A stretch of 64,000 nucleotides of DNA from Glossina fuscipes (taxonomy: Eukaryota > Arthropoda > Insecta > Diptera > Glossinidae). Of this stretch, positions 1-10,903 are shown piece after piece. A program made the position numbers and the translations under genes. The stretch spans positions 730,082 to 794,081 of the forward strand of contig NW_023998493.1 in the NCBI RefSeq assembly GCF_014805625.2, written 5' to 3'. A model generated the notes under the pieces. It was not told the DNA's origin. It made no database searches and saw nothing but the letters and a program-made list of their open reading frames with translations. The stretch's first letter is position 1, and each line of letters opens with the position of its first letter.

Positions 1-1036
1 TTTTCCACAATTGTTTATTGCTTAAGAAAGAATGGCAACGTTTGCAATCAATAACAGAAACTACAACATTGCAGTTCCAAAGACTAAAACGGCAGCTAAA
101 AGAAGCTAAAGAGAGGAAACTATGAACTGAAGCTTTCCTATATATTTCCTCACTATATTCAACCATAGATATTGATATTGTACGCTAAATTTGTCTTTCG
201 GTTTATTATATCGAAAGTGACTATCAGAGATTCAACCAAGTCAAATTTGTCTGTTCCCATTGCGGGTGCTTTCTTGTCAACAGTTGGTAAAGCACTCTAC
301 TCCAAGTCTATTCAAATATCTATTAAGGCTACACCTAGCTGCTGCGCTGCACCTAGCGACTGCGACTGCGATTGACGCTACTACTTAACAGAATACTTTG
401 AAGTTTACTTGTGTTACCAACTTAACAAAATACATATGGCCGTTGTTAGATAAAGTAGAGGAGCTTTTAAAACTGCTACTTGTTTGAATAAAAGCGGTAA
501 GAATATACAAATTTTGATCAACAATATAGTCTTATTGTAAGTGTGTTCAATCCCGCTCTGAGTCGCCATAAAAACTTTAAAACAATTCGTTTACTTAATG
601 TACTTTGGAATACTTACAAACATGTATTTAACAATATTTAAGTTTAAAGGAAATAAATTCACCTCACTAAGAAAAGTGTATAAATTAGTCGATTTAATTT
701 TCCTCCTGTAATATATTTATTATATTAGGCGTTTCCGTGCATTTTGGACTAATGGCGGTGATAAGATCTTTTGTGAAGTCGAAGTTACCAATGCAAAATT
801 CGGTAAACCAATTCGATACTGTCCGCTGCGTAATTACTCTAGCATCAAACACATTATTTACGCTTCGCGCTGTCTACGATCGCGTACTACCACGTAAGAA
901 CTCCTATTTCAAGACTATCCGACTTTCCAACCAATCCATTATCAAAACAAAAATTGTTTTTAATAAAAGATAACTGTAAAATATTAATATCAAGTCATTG
1001 TCAAATAACAAATTTACAAGAACGATCATAAGCATG
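1..1036. other. AT-rich sequence, no gene supported
   Basis: Short open frames occur on both strands (for example 172-375 and 737-973 on +), but none shows a recognisable domain, a splice-consistent extension or a codon pattern I would trust. I see no RNA gene or mobile element here. Confidence 0.4.
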
Positions 1037-1793
1037 TTATCTACTTAGAGAAGCCGGTGAACCAATATCGGATAAAGACAAGTAACCACAAACTTCCAGC
1101 TTTGAAGCTAAGGTTAAAGACGTTGCATTCTTAGCATTATTTAATGGATAATAAGGTGCAGGCGGTGGCCATATTAAGATTGGACACTCTAAACGAAAAT
1201 AACCTCCGCATTTCAAAACCACTTTGAACGGTTTAAAATTAGTTTCGCACAGCTTTTCAACCATTTCAAACATGGCAGTACGCCCCAATTCACTTTTGTG
1301 TGCAGGTAAAGTATTTTTTAGCAATTCATTGGAATTGTTTTCATTAGTATCCGAGCTGTCTTTAATAGGTCTTGGCGTAAAAAGTTGTCCTTAAATACAA
1401 TCAAGATATTTAAAACTAAATCAAACAAAAAAATTTGAAAAAAAATACCTTTATACCTTTTATACCAGTATAATCCAACAATTTTTGATATGTCGCTACT
1501 GCTCGTGTAAAATAGCCATCACTTTGTATGCCCAAACAAATGAAATTCCACTTAATTATTTTTAAAGGCTTCAACCAATTAAACTCCGCATCAAGTACTT
1601 TACCGATGTAGTTTTGCAGAAAAGTGCGTATCGAACTTTTCTGGAACTTCGGATAGTCCCGCAATAGACGGCTTAAGACATAATGGAATTTCTCATTGCA
1701 AGTGCTGGACATATTTAAATTGGATCGGATATAACTAATGGAATTACATAAAATTTTGTTAATGCGGAGATATAAGCTATGTCTCATTGACAT
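1037..1793 (-). CDS. Two-exon gene of unknown function (229 aa)
   Basis: I do not recognise this protein. Exon 1 is 1793-1457 and exon 2 is 1389-1037. The intron has a GT donor and an AAG acceptor, and the phase (1) agrees across it, giving one 229-residue frame. The second exon looks genuinely coding: it holds a CGGYFRLEC segment followed by the proline-rich stretch WPPPAPYYPLNNAKNATSL and ends LSLSDIGSPASLSR. The first exon is basic with a long helical look (FHYVLSRLLRDYPKFQKSS). The most upstream ATG (1793) was used; an internal Met about 28 codons in (NMSSTC) is an alternative start. There is no signal peptide or membrane segment. It lies on the same strand as, and downstream of, the damaged Ttc7 copy. 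The coding call rests on splice phase and composition only. Confidence 0.5.
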
Positions 1794-2530
1794 ATAAAAA
1801 TTCTATACATAATAAAACAGTGATCAATCATTTGTAATTGTGATTTATTGAAAGAATAGTTTTACATTTTCTATAATTCTTGAAATTATTATTTTAAAAT
1901 ATTCTAGATTAGAATTACAGACTAAATCTTATAGACTAAAAGTTGTCTGCTCCGCCTTTTATTTTATTTTTTTTATTTTTTCAATATTAATCTTCTTTCG
2001 TGATCATGCATTAACAATCTTAGTAATAATTACTATATTAGTAGCATATTTAATATTTATAAAAAAAGTATTTATTTTTGTTAAAATAGCTATTATAAAA
2101 ATAAAACAACGATCAATTTTTTTTAATTTTAATTTATTTAAATAATAATTTCACATTTTTAACATGATGAATTTAAATTTCAAATTAATAATAACTTATG
2201 CATTCAAACTTATCAGCTTAGCCTTTAGATGTTTTTAGATGTTTTTATTTTTTTTAAACATTGTGTGTGTTAAACGGAACACTTTGCAGCTATCATCAAT
2301 CTGCAAAGGTTTCCTCTAAAGCAAACGATTTTGAGTCTAATTCCAAATTGAGATTTCTTTCCTTTCAAACAAAGAAAAAGAAAGCAAGGCAAAACCTGGG
2401 GAGACATACGTTATTACTTTGGCACAAGGTCTCCACGACTGCCTTTACTCCATACCTCTATACTGGTCTTAAATGGTCTTAAATATATGAAAGATAACAA
2501 AAACAGGCCAGAAAATTTTTTTGCTTTTAA
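1794..2530. other. AT-rich spacer
   Basis: Very AT-rich, with several near-homopolymer runs (1960-1980, 2120-2150). No coding exon, RNA gene or mobile element could be recognised. The minus-strand Ttc7 stop codon lies at 2531. Confidence 0.4.
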
Positions 2531-3019
2531 TTAATCAAAAGTTAGAGCTATCGAAGTAAATGAAAGTGTAGGACAGGTCGGTTCCAATTGTAGAGCTGTA
2601 GCCATGCAATTCGCAGAAGCCGTGTATTCTCCCAAAGTTTCCAAAACTTTACCCAATGAAAACCTATCAAAATTTTTGATTTTATTACAATGTAAAGTGG
2701 ATGATGTTCCAGATAAAAAGAAAAAGAAACAGAAGAGTAGTTCACCATATTCTAGGACAATTTGGATCAAGTTTGGCCGCATCTTTTAATAATTTCTCAG
2801 CTAGGCGGTGTTCGCCCAGCATATTATGAGTTTCTCCTAAAGCTCGCAAGGCATCCGTATGATTTGGATTGGCTGCCGTCGCATTCAGAAAATACTGCTT
2901 TGCTTCGTGCCATTGTTCCATTGAAGCGCATACTTGGCCTCTCTAAAACCAAAAGAGTTTAATATGGTCCACAAAATTAAAATTAATATGTATGTACCAT
3001 ATACATTATTTGATGCGAC

Positions 3020-3050
<31 letters not shown>

Positions 3051-4094
3051 TTGTGAGGCTTCATTTATACAATTCATAGCTTCCACAGGTTATTCTATAT
3101 TTAAATAAACGTCAGCTAATAGCAACCAAATCTATGAAGAAATATGTTCACGCCATGAATAAGAAGCACTTGTAGATTAGGAAAGAACAATTGTATGTTT
3201 GCAAATGAAATATTTTACCTTAATTTGTATCATCCAGGGCCTTTGTGGGCCAGGCCGTGGGGTAAAAGAACTTAAAGAACTTGCCGCTTCGCTGAGAACT
3301 TGTTCCACACGTGACACTGCCGCCAGAGAAGCCGCATAAACAGAATCTTCAAATTAAAATTTTTGTGCAATTCAATTTAGATATAAAAATTATCTAAGCC
3401 AAGTACAAAAATGAATTAGAAAGCATAGGGTGAGACACAAAAGAGGCAAGATTTCCATAACAATTCCAAAAAAGTGGCATGAAAAACTGTAAACTTGCAA
3501 ATTTAAAGTTAACACAGGAAAATCTGGAAAGTCTTGATACTTCAACTTCATGACATTATTAAATGCAATACAATAAAAAACTCGTGTAGCAGATGAAAAG
3601 TATGTGTGGGTTTTAGCAGGAAAACAGTTAAAAAAAAGTTGATTTTGCTTGGTTATAATGAAAACTTACAGTTCAGTATGATTACCCAAAATTTTTTTGG
3701 AAATTGAGAGAAAATTGATAAATGATATTAAATACCTTTCACATGTAAAGAATATATATTTGAAATTAAATTAAAAATAATAATATTAATTTAAATTGCC
3801 TTTTTTTTATTTCAATAACGCAGATATTTTCCGAAAATGACTAAATATTCAATGTAGACGTGGAGAGCACCTTGCTCTCTAAAGGTACACTTGCGTGCTT
3901 TTTGAAAAGTTCAATTATCTTAAATATACTGATTAAACATAACATTAAATCTTAACCAAAACATTTTGTAAAATAAAACGAAATAAGGAAGAAAACAATT
4001 TCAACTTACTTGAATCCTTATCTGACATTTGCGAAGACGGTACTTGTAGAATCACACTTTTTGTGTCCGATTGTTTTTCATCTTCAACGGCGAC
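2531..4094 (-). pseudogene. Ttc7: Ttc7 (tetratricopeptide repeat protein 7), 3' exons with lesions
   Basis: TTC7 proteins scaffold the PI4-kinase III-alpha complex at the plasma membrane. Five consecutive C-terminal exons are visible on the minus strand: 4094-4010, 3346-3219, 3131-2998, 2942-2746 and 2663-2531, all with GT/AG borders. Family matches include SRVEQVLSEAASSLSSF, the TPR stretch in exon 4 (NPNHTDALRALGETH) and the terminal LGKVLETLGEYTASANCMAT. Exon 3 is broken twice. A TAA falls in frame after DVYLNIE, where relatives most likely have Gln (CAA). An (AT)13 run at 3025-3050 also leaves the exon 134 nt long instead of a multiple of three. Splice sites and downstream frames remain intact, so the damage is recent or an assembly fault. 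5' exons are not visible; an assembly gap begins 80 bp upstream of the first exon found. Confidence 0.75.
3025..3050. repeat. (AT)13 microsatellite inside a Ttc7 exon
   Basis: Thirteen AT units sit within what should be coding sequence between the Ala-Ser-Gln and Pro-Leu-Ser-His codons of Ttc7 (minus strand). Twelve units would keep the frame. Confidence 0.9.
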
Positions 4095-4175
4095 CTAACC
4101 CTCATATAATTCGCGCCAGATTGCCAACAAGATTATATATTACATTTCAACCAAACCATTTGTTTGAATATATAT

Positions 4176-4185
4176 NNNNNNNNNN
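4176..4185. other. Assembly gap (10 N)
   Basis: Ten Ns. The true length is unknown, so open frames drawn through it (4010-4300 +, 4140-4403 -) are meaningless. Confidence 0.99.
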
Positions 4186-4398
4186 AAACTATTCAGGAGA
4201 CGTACAAGGGGAGATGAATGCAGAAGTTTTGACAGAAAATTTTCTAAACGGAAACGTATTACGTAATGGTACAAAACGGAATATAGGAATCTTGGAATAA
4301 GTCTCGATGTTCGGACTAAGCCACAGCACAAAACTTCAAATTTTAGTTTTATTTGGTTTTTGCATATCGCACGAGTTGTACATGAAAGTAGTAAAAAA

Positions 4399-4407
<9 letters not shown>

Positions 4408-4432
<25 letters not shown>

Positions 4433-4590
4433 AAATTTAGCCAGAGAATAAATTCTAAGACTAAAGTCTTAAAGCACTAGCATCTAGGGCTATCGGCTTT
4501 TTATTAAAAATTCTACCGCACTTGAGGTTTGAACCCACGACTATTGAGTTACTAGTCGAGACTCTTGCCTACTCGGCCACTCAGGCGGAT
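4408..4590 (-). mobile_element. tRNA-derived SINE, copy 1
   Basis: On the minus strand the element starts with a tRNA-like head: an A-box-like TGGCCGAGTAGGC, an anticodon-arm-like stretch, and a B box GTGGGTTCAAACC. A body (AAAGCCGATAGCCCTAGATGC) and an AT-rich 3' part follow, ending in about nine TAA units (4408-4433 on +). The same organisation recurs at 42689-42861. The A box resembles tRNA-Ser/Leu type heads. The 3' part also matches LINE tails in this window. It is not a functional tRNA gene because no cloverleaf acceptor stem closes. Confidence 0.85.
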
Positions 4591-4784
4591 TAAGACGATA
4601 TGTACATATTATATGAGATATACAAACTTTATTGAAACCCTCTCCTCGGGTATTTTAACTTAACCATATATATATAGTTAGTTGTTTAGACTTATTATGA
4701 AATCATATTTTATTAAATTTTTTATTTTAAACATGTTTTTGCCAAATAAATTTATCAAAAATAAAAATTATTATTTATTTATTT

Positions 4785-5090
4785 ATTTATTCCACTTATA
4801 CTAGAAACTCAACTAAAACAAAATGGCAGTCGAGTTCAATTGGCACTTAAAGCAAAATTTATATTAAATTAATAATCCCTAAGCCATCGCAAACATGCAT
4901 ACGCTTAGTAAACCAAAATAGTTAACAACAATTAATTTTCAACTCATAATGACTTTTTATAAAGAATCGGTTAGGGACATTAAAGCCTATCTCACGAAGT
5001 AATAAGGGCGAGTCAATAGCACCATTTATTACGTTGATTACGAAGGAAACCCCAAGAACAAATCTACGTTTCTCAAGAGACGGTAAGGAT
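4785..5090 (-). mobile_element. Jockey-like LINE 3' end
   Basis: Read on the minus strand, codons resembling the C-terminal tail of Jockey-type ORF2 are seen (RRFVLGVSFVINVINGAIDS, then LREIGFNVPNRFFI). A 3' UTR and a tail of TAAA/TAAT units follow. The UTR segment around 4795-4870 matches, inverted, the sequence at 60200-60305, so these are two copies of one family's 3' end. The element is 5'-truncated, as is usual for LINEs, and no intact ORF remains. Confidence 0.7.
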
Positions 5091-8059
5091 AACAGAAGCA
5101 ACCTATTTTCATTTTATGTAAAATATGAAGAAAATGTGCAAGATTATATATTATATAGTGCGACTATTAAGATAATCATTATTCACGATCTTTCATTCAA
5201 GATATTAAACGAATTTCATACATAATGTAGTGAGATTTCATTTTTGCCATTCATATTTATAGCAACTCTGTACTCTTTTCATATGTGATACTTTTTTTAC
5301 ATACCCTGAAAAGAAAAAAACCAGATAACGGCATGATCAATCGCAATCATTTCGAAAGTGTTGAAGCTAACCGTCACTTCTTAAAACCAAAAATTTGTGA
5401 TTTGATTATTCTACTTATTAAAACCAAAAATTTGTGATTTGATTACTTTGTGTGCATCAAAATAATATCATAGTTTTGACTGTAAGTAAATTTTTCAATA
5501 TTACATATATTTTATTTATTGCCGAGGAGACACACAGATTCGCATAGTTTTCCTTGTAATCTTGTTGTGGTCTCCTTGATATTTTTTTGGGAATATAACA
5601 ACAGCAACAAGTATATACAAATATGGCGACGCACTTGTACATACTTGTTGTTGTTGTCATATTAGCCATTTTTATCTTATATAATGAAATCATTTTTCCT
5701 GCTAATTGAGAAGAATTTAACACTGGATTCGGAAACATTACAAAGAGGGTATTTGACTTATTGCCGAGTGTGTACCATTTATTTGCCACACAAAGTTACA
5801 AACCATTACATTTTTCAAAAGAAAATGTACTATCTGCCCAAAGCAATATTAATTCTAAAACGAATTAATTTTTTCATCTCAATACGCTTGGAGAGTAGAA
5901 GCTAATTGTTCTAATTCCAAGTAATTATAGTCGACTTCATAGATAAAATTCCCTGACGTTTACGAGAAATCGGTTTCTGGGATATTATAATATCAAGTGC
6001 CCAAGATTATGGGTAGTCAGTAGAAAGCCAAGGAAGCAGAATATTTCTGATGTTTCATTTTCAACGCTAATTTGAGTTCAAAAATTGCTGATGTTTCTGT
6101 CCGCTGCTACTATGCCATATTGCATGAATTTCTTAAACCATTTATACGCATTCAACTGAAATAAAGGACCTCTACTGCCACCCTTTCTGATATAAGGACC
6201 TTTAAAAATTAGGAATCGAAGAATTGGATTGATTATTGTCATCAGAAAACTTCACTGCCTTTTCCCAAATACACTTCACAAAATCATGTGCCCAATAGTC
6301 AAATATAAAAAAGGCAAAATGTAGATTCACGCTTATGAATACATATATATACATATATGTAATACTTATTTATTTATTTATTAGTTTACATATAAAAAAT
6401 CATATTATGGAAATTTTTTTAAGTGCATATGCTAAAAGTAATTCGTATAATTATTGTATTTTCCATCAACGAGCAGAATAGTTTTCTGCACATAACGGTC
6501 ACATTTCATTTTTCTTTGTTCTTAATACTGATCGGGAAAAAGCAATGGCTGATAAGAGAACAACACACACACACATAATTTACGAGTGCATACAAGTACG
6601 GCGTCAATATGAGAAAACCAGCTAACGGCTTTTAGCGAGAAAACAAAAGCATTTCACAAGTGCACGATGAAGTTTTGGAAATATACATATATATACATAT
6701 ACATATCGTATAAAGAATACATATGTATCGTATAAAGAATACATATTTTGGTAGAGGACAGATTCTAATCAACTTTATTCAAAATTTAAGCAAAATTTAA
6801 TCAAATGTCATGTGTGTCCTATTTAAAGTTTATTTCATCCATTTGTAAGTAAGTCATTAGAGGAAGATCACAACCAAAACAGGCTCATCAATTTTGTAGG
6901 TGCAGCTTACATATATACGTCTGATTTCACAAAAAAATAGCGGCATATAACAACAAGTGTATACAAGCACACTTGTTCATTTTTGTTGTTGGATTAGCCA
7001 TTTCTTTTTTAAATTATGCGGAAAGCTTTTCTGCTCGTGGTTGCTACGTGTAATTTCCAAGAATAGTTTCGTTCTTCTTCTTGTTCTTTACTTCTTTCGC
7101 ATGCTTGCCGAAAACTCGTGATATATTTGTCTGACACTTACAAAAAAAAGACAGCTAATGGCAGCGTATTTCCAACGCTTCGAGAAATTTCTTAAAATTT
7201 CTGATCAGTTTTTTGCTTAAGTCTTTTCTGTTTGCTTTTCTCGCAATAATGGAAAAAGCTATTTAACTGAACGAACAAGGAAATCAACAGTTTGTAAAAG
7301 TTGATCCCATTGTATGCTAACAATATGAACGGGTTAAAAATAGACGTTTCCAAATTGCGAAGCGCACGAATTTCGTTCCGTATGCTATCGCTACCCAAGG
7401 CATAATATATAAATGTATATAAATCTGAATATGTCCTGAAAAGAGTAAAAGAAAAAAAAGGAAAATCAGAACACTTTAACAGATAACTTTAAAGCATTTT
7501 TATAATCTTTATAATCGAATTATTGAAAATAGTATAAATTCGTAACGGACGTTAACAAAATTTCAAAAGACGTATTTTATATACTTCTGGGTTTTATTGG
7601 CGTAAAAAGTAGACAAAGTGTATATAAGGATGAGCAAAAAATCTTTTTTGGTTTTTGGACACAGAGTTGTTCTGAGTTATTATGCTATACTGCGAGCGTA
7701 TCCTTCGACGGATTTGGGTCATTTCCATTTCATTTTCTAACTAGACGCTGGTCATATGACTTGTATTTTCCTCATCGTTTAGCTGTATATCAAATTGTGG
7801 TTAACGGGAGAAATAAAATTCCCTTTTTGTTTAGGCATCTTAACAGATGCCGCCCTTGTTGTTTAGGCATTTTAACAGGTGTCGCTTATAAATCAATTTA
7901 ACTAACACAATGCAAACCAAGTTTTAAACTTAGTATACCTTAAAGTATGGGAAGATTGCAAAACCAACCAAGTATTAATATGAATTTTGAGAATTTTTTG
8001 TGCTTTGTTTTCTAATTGATTTACTGGCCTATCAGGATGTTATTCATACGCATTTTAGT
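5091..8059. repeat. Non-coding region with diverged hairpin repeat units
   Basis: No gene is supported. The tract contains a direct near-duplicate of about 35 bp (5383-5450, AAAACCAAAAATTTGTGATT twice). It also has two related palindromes (5590-5660 and 6945-7000) built from ACAACAAGTATA...TACTTGTTGTTG followed by TTAGCCATTT. Three related blocks carry CAGATAACGGCA / CAGCTAACGGCT / CAGCTAATGGCA near 5322, 6620 and 7153. A doubled CGTATAAAGAATACATAT lies near 6706-6746, and a doubled TTTAGGCATNTTAACAG unit at 7829-7880. This looks like old MITE or foldback-type repeats. Confidence 0.5.
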
Positions 8060-8401
8060 TTAGGCTGACACAGAATGTTGTAAAAAAAAATATTCCTGGA
8101 GCGTTAATGTAATGTGGAATGCTATTAATACGAATTTTGGTGAAGAGGGAGGGACATAGGAAAAAACCTCAACCAAAAAAAATAGATAAGAAATACAACA
8201 AACGTTACATGTATCTGGACCACATGTAGCATTCGCGTCTGACCAAACGCAGTCCTCATAATGTTCGCAATATTTGTTTTGAATTATCCTGTGTTTGTTT
8301 AAATCTTCCAGATGTGCTTGAATACTGATGAGTTTCTTTCTATCTTCAACGGAAACAATATTCGAGAATGTCCTTAAAAATCTGTATATTTTTTTTATCA
8401 T
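8060..8401 (-). other. Open frame next to the Polinton relic, unrecognised
   Basis: A 113-codon minus-strand frame with a Lys-rich first half (SVEDRKKLISIQAHLEDLNK) and a Cys cluster (CEHYEDC, CGPDTCNVCC). I do not recognise it. It lies just downstream, on the same strand, of the Polinton-like pieces and may belong to that element or to cellular flank. No splice or start evidence decides. Confidence 0.25.
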
Positions 8402-8443
8402 TATATTTTTTTTCCGTGTGACGTGATGCGTCTTACTGTATAC

Positions 8444-8935
8444 TCATATGGAACGTTTGTAAATAACCGTTGATATCAATAGTTCTAACATATATATCTT
8501 GATCGGGTCGACCGATGAGTGGGCTAGCTTCATATTGATTTTTTTATTATCACTGCACGGTGGTGACGTCGATGATGATGATGATGATGATAATTTCTTT
8601 GTTGTGTATTCTATTGATGATGGCGTTGAAGTGAACGTTGAATCATTAAATACGTCTTTTTTGTTGAATATTATCATCCTTATGTGTGCGATGATAGTTT
8701 TAAATGCAATCTTATTGAAATTTTTTTCTCCACGAAAATTTATTAAATTGCCAGATTGATCGACAACTTTCAAAACAATAGAATTTATCGTTCTTGTATT
8801 TATAAGTAAATATATCACATTAGTCGGTGTCTCTACAATTTTATAACCTGGACTAACAGTAAGTGAGAACTGATGAAGGGTATGCGCTGATACATTGTTT
8901 ATATAAGATCCACTGACAATATTACATTCAATCAT
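8444..8935 (-). pseudogene. Polinton/Maverick-type structural protein fragment
   Basis: The first half of this minus-strand frame (HTLHQFSLTVSPGYKIVE, NVIYLLINTRTINSIVLKV, DQSGNLINFRGEKN) reads like a conserved protein I associate with insect Maverick/Polinton elements. It lies directly downstream of the integrase piece on the same strand. After about residue 70 the frame runs into low-complexity Lys/Ser codons (antisense of a GATGAT run at 8562-8590), so the tail is probably not original. The family assignment is from memory of similar sequence; the link to a capsid role is inference. Confidence 0.4.
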
Positions 8936-9149
8936 TATGGTATTGATCTTCGTTATATCGATTGTTTTATCTGAATAGTGTTCTATACCCCGCTGTAATT
9001 TTCTCTTACTAAAAAAAAAAAATAGTTTGCAACAAGTAACGAGGAGTCCCCGTTTAAGGTTAGTGTGATTGACATCTTAACGTCTGATGAATGAATAAAT
9101 TATCTATGAATGTCTCTGATAGCTTTTATTATTATTATTCTTGTTATTA

Positions 9150-9738
9150 TTAAGATATATTGTTCATATTAATCCAAAAGTTGTGTTCCGATGAAAATCC
9201 TAACCATTTAACATAGACCATATTTCCTCTTCTCCTTACAACGTTTTCAACTAAATACGTTTTGGGAAATTTAGTTTTCATTAATTCATATTCATAAAAT
9301 CCGTCTTGAACTTCACGCCCCTGGTAGTCTTCTAACAAGTACGTATTTGGATTTGGTTTTTTTTACAGTTTTCACTCTAAAGACCTCCGTAGTCCAATTG
9401 GGTGTGTAGTCGTTCTCAAATTGATGTTTATATTTACTTATTCGTACATAATCATTTATTTTGAACTTTGGTCTTTTGAATATTTTTAAATTGCTGTATA
9501 CCGTATCCAGCAGAGATTTCTCATTTGAAGAATTCACTTGATTTAGCGTCATTTTTATCGTTCTATGAAACGTGTTATTGTATTTATCGATAAGGTCCTT
9601 ATATATATGAATCCATTGAAAACTAAACTCTTCCCACATCATTCCTTTTAATGTTCTATTAAATCGTTCAACTATGGACGCCTTCAGAACGCTATATGTT
9701 GAATAGTGATTAACACTATACGTACCATGCACGGCCAA
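9150..9738 (-). pseudogene. Polinton/Maverick integrase C-terminal part with chromodomain
   Basis: Two overlapping minus-strand frames make one broken protein. The upstream piece (9738-9313) has the end of a retroviral-type integrase core: KASIVERFNRTLKGMMW, where the Glu of VERFNRTLK is the usual position of the third catalytic residue. It is followed by DKYNNTFHRTIKM and a basic FKRPKFKINDYVRISKYK. The second piece (9338-9150) continues with LEDYQGREVQDGFYEYELMK and a chromodomain-like RRRGNMVYVKWLGFSSEHNFW. The frame changes at an 8-A run (9357-9364 on +), so it is a relic. The N-terminal zinc finger and the first two catalytic Asp are absent; upstream sequence is unrelated. Confidence 0.75.
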
Positions 9739-10140
9739 ATAACCGCAAAGATAGTGGGTTTAACGTCGTCGAGACCGTTTTCGAATATGGTTAAAGCGTA
9801 TGTATGGTCGTTATTGGTAATGACAGATTTTTGTTCGTTAGTGAGGTTGGTACCGAGTTCTTTGATTTGAAGATTATTTAGATTTGCTATTATGTGTAAA
9901 ATTTTGTCCTTGAAACCTGTGATAGTGCCTTTTTGCGTTGTGTGGTTCAATATTGAATGTACAGTCAAACCTGTTTTTGTGCGATTCTTTTTGTGCGGTA
10001 TATGAATATCGACACATTGAATTTCGCCGAGAGGTTAGGTCAATCTGAACTGTGTTGGCATCACTTTTTTTGCTATCAGTGTGTATGTACACATTGCAAC
10101 AGCCATTTTCATACCTACTGCATCAGCCTATTTCATTAGG
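9739..10140 (-). other. Unrecognised broken frames upstream of the integrase relic
   Basis: Overlapping minus-strand frames (10092-9874 and 9968-9684) read like one damaged protein with a leucine/asparagine-rich part (ANLNNLQIKELGTNLTNEQK). I cannot assign it. It directly abuts the truncated integrase, so it could be another piece of the same element or an older neighbour. Confidence 0.25.
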
Positions 10141-10200
10141 CATGTTCAATGTTCTTATGCATATATTGCATCAGCCAATTTCAATACATACTGCGCCATC
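10080..10200. repeat. Short degenerate direct repeats
   Basis: Three diverged units of the form GCAACAGCCATTTTCATA, GCATCAGCCTATTTCATTA and GCATCAGCCAATTTCAATA, with intervening TTCTTATGCATAT, occur in about 110 bp. Origin unknown. Confidence 0.5.
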
Positions 10201-10347
10201 TAATAACTTTAGTTAATTGCTGACCTTTTAACCATTAAGACAGGATTAATTTTATAGTGAGATTAAAGGTAAATTAATTGTTTTCCCTATTTAGATATAG
10301 TTTTTTATGATTTTTATTTTATTTTTAGTCATAAGTACTCCCTTAAA

Positions 10348-10767
10348 ATGAATAATCGTAACCAAAAAAAAGTGGAAAGAAAGACAATTACATTAGAAAC
10401 TAAAATTGCAATATTAAATAGACTAGCAGATGGTGAAGGATCCACAGCTCTTGGTAAAAACTATAAATTAGGTGAATCCACTATAAGAGCAATACAAAAA
10501 CGTGCAAGTAGAATAAATGAATCTAAAAATTCTGCAACAAACGAAAGTGGTAAAAGAATATCATATTCTAGAAATATTTTAATAGAGAAAACGGAAAAGG
10601 CCCTCATATTTTGGATTAACGACTCGACCCGAAACCGAATCCCCATCGACGGGGATTTAATTAAGGAGAAAGCTAAACAATATTTCAATCAGCTGAAGGA
10701 TTTAGAACCGTCTAGTTCCTCATCCCACTTTCAAAACCTGAAATTTTCACATACATATACATATTGA
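10348..10767 (+). CDS. Tigger/pogo-type transposase N-terminal fragment (139 aa)
   Basis: The frame starts with an ATG and encodes a CENP-B/Pipsqueak-type helix-turn-helix (TLETKIAILNRLADGEG, LGKNYKLGESTIRAIQKR, residues about 11-52). A second CENPB-type DNA-binding region follows (EKALIFWINDSTRNRIPIDG, residues about 80-120). This is the normal N-terminal half of Tc1/mariner-superfamily Tigger (jerky-like) transposases, which bind the element's inverted repeats. The protein stops at 139 residues after a Ser run (LEPSSSSSHF), and no DDD catalytic domain follows. It is either a truncated relic or a DNA-binding-only derivative. Both DNA-binding parts are still uninterrupted. Confidence 0.7.
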   Translation: MNNRNQKKVERKTITLETKIAILNRLADGEGSTALGKNYKLGESTIRAIQKRASRINESKNSATNESGKRISYSRNILIEKTEKALIFWINDSTRNRIPIDGDLIKEKAKQYFNQLKDLEPSSSSSHFQNLKFSHTYTY

Positions 10768-10903
10768 ATTATGTACATTTTGAAAATTTCTCCTTGTTTA
10801 AAATTAGAAATTAAAATTTTTTTAAATGTTTCAATGTGTAATTTAATTATTTAAGCACTTTCTTGCTATTTCGTAAAGCTTTGACATATTTTCTAAGTGA
10901 GAC

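Noticed and set aside
4010..4403. Open frames on both strands across 4176-4185
   Set aside because: They run through the 10-N gap; the residues there are unknown, and the minus-strand Ttc7 exon 4094-4010 explains the left part.
4540..4590. tRNA gene
   Set aside because: A and B boxes are present but there is no closing acceptor stem, and the same 175-bp unit with a TAA tail recurs at 42.7 kb: it is a SINE.
8499..8759. Plus-strand 86-codon frame with an Asp run
   Set aside because: The Asp run comes from a GATGAT microsatellite, and the frame is antisense to the Polinton-like frame; no start context or homology.
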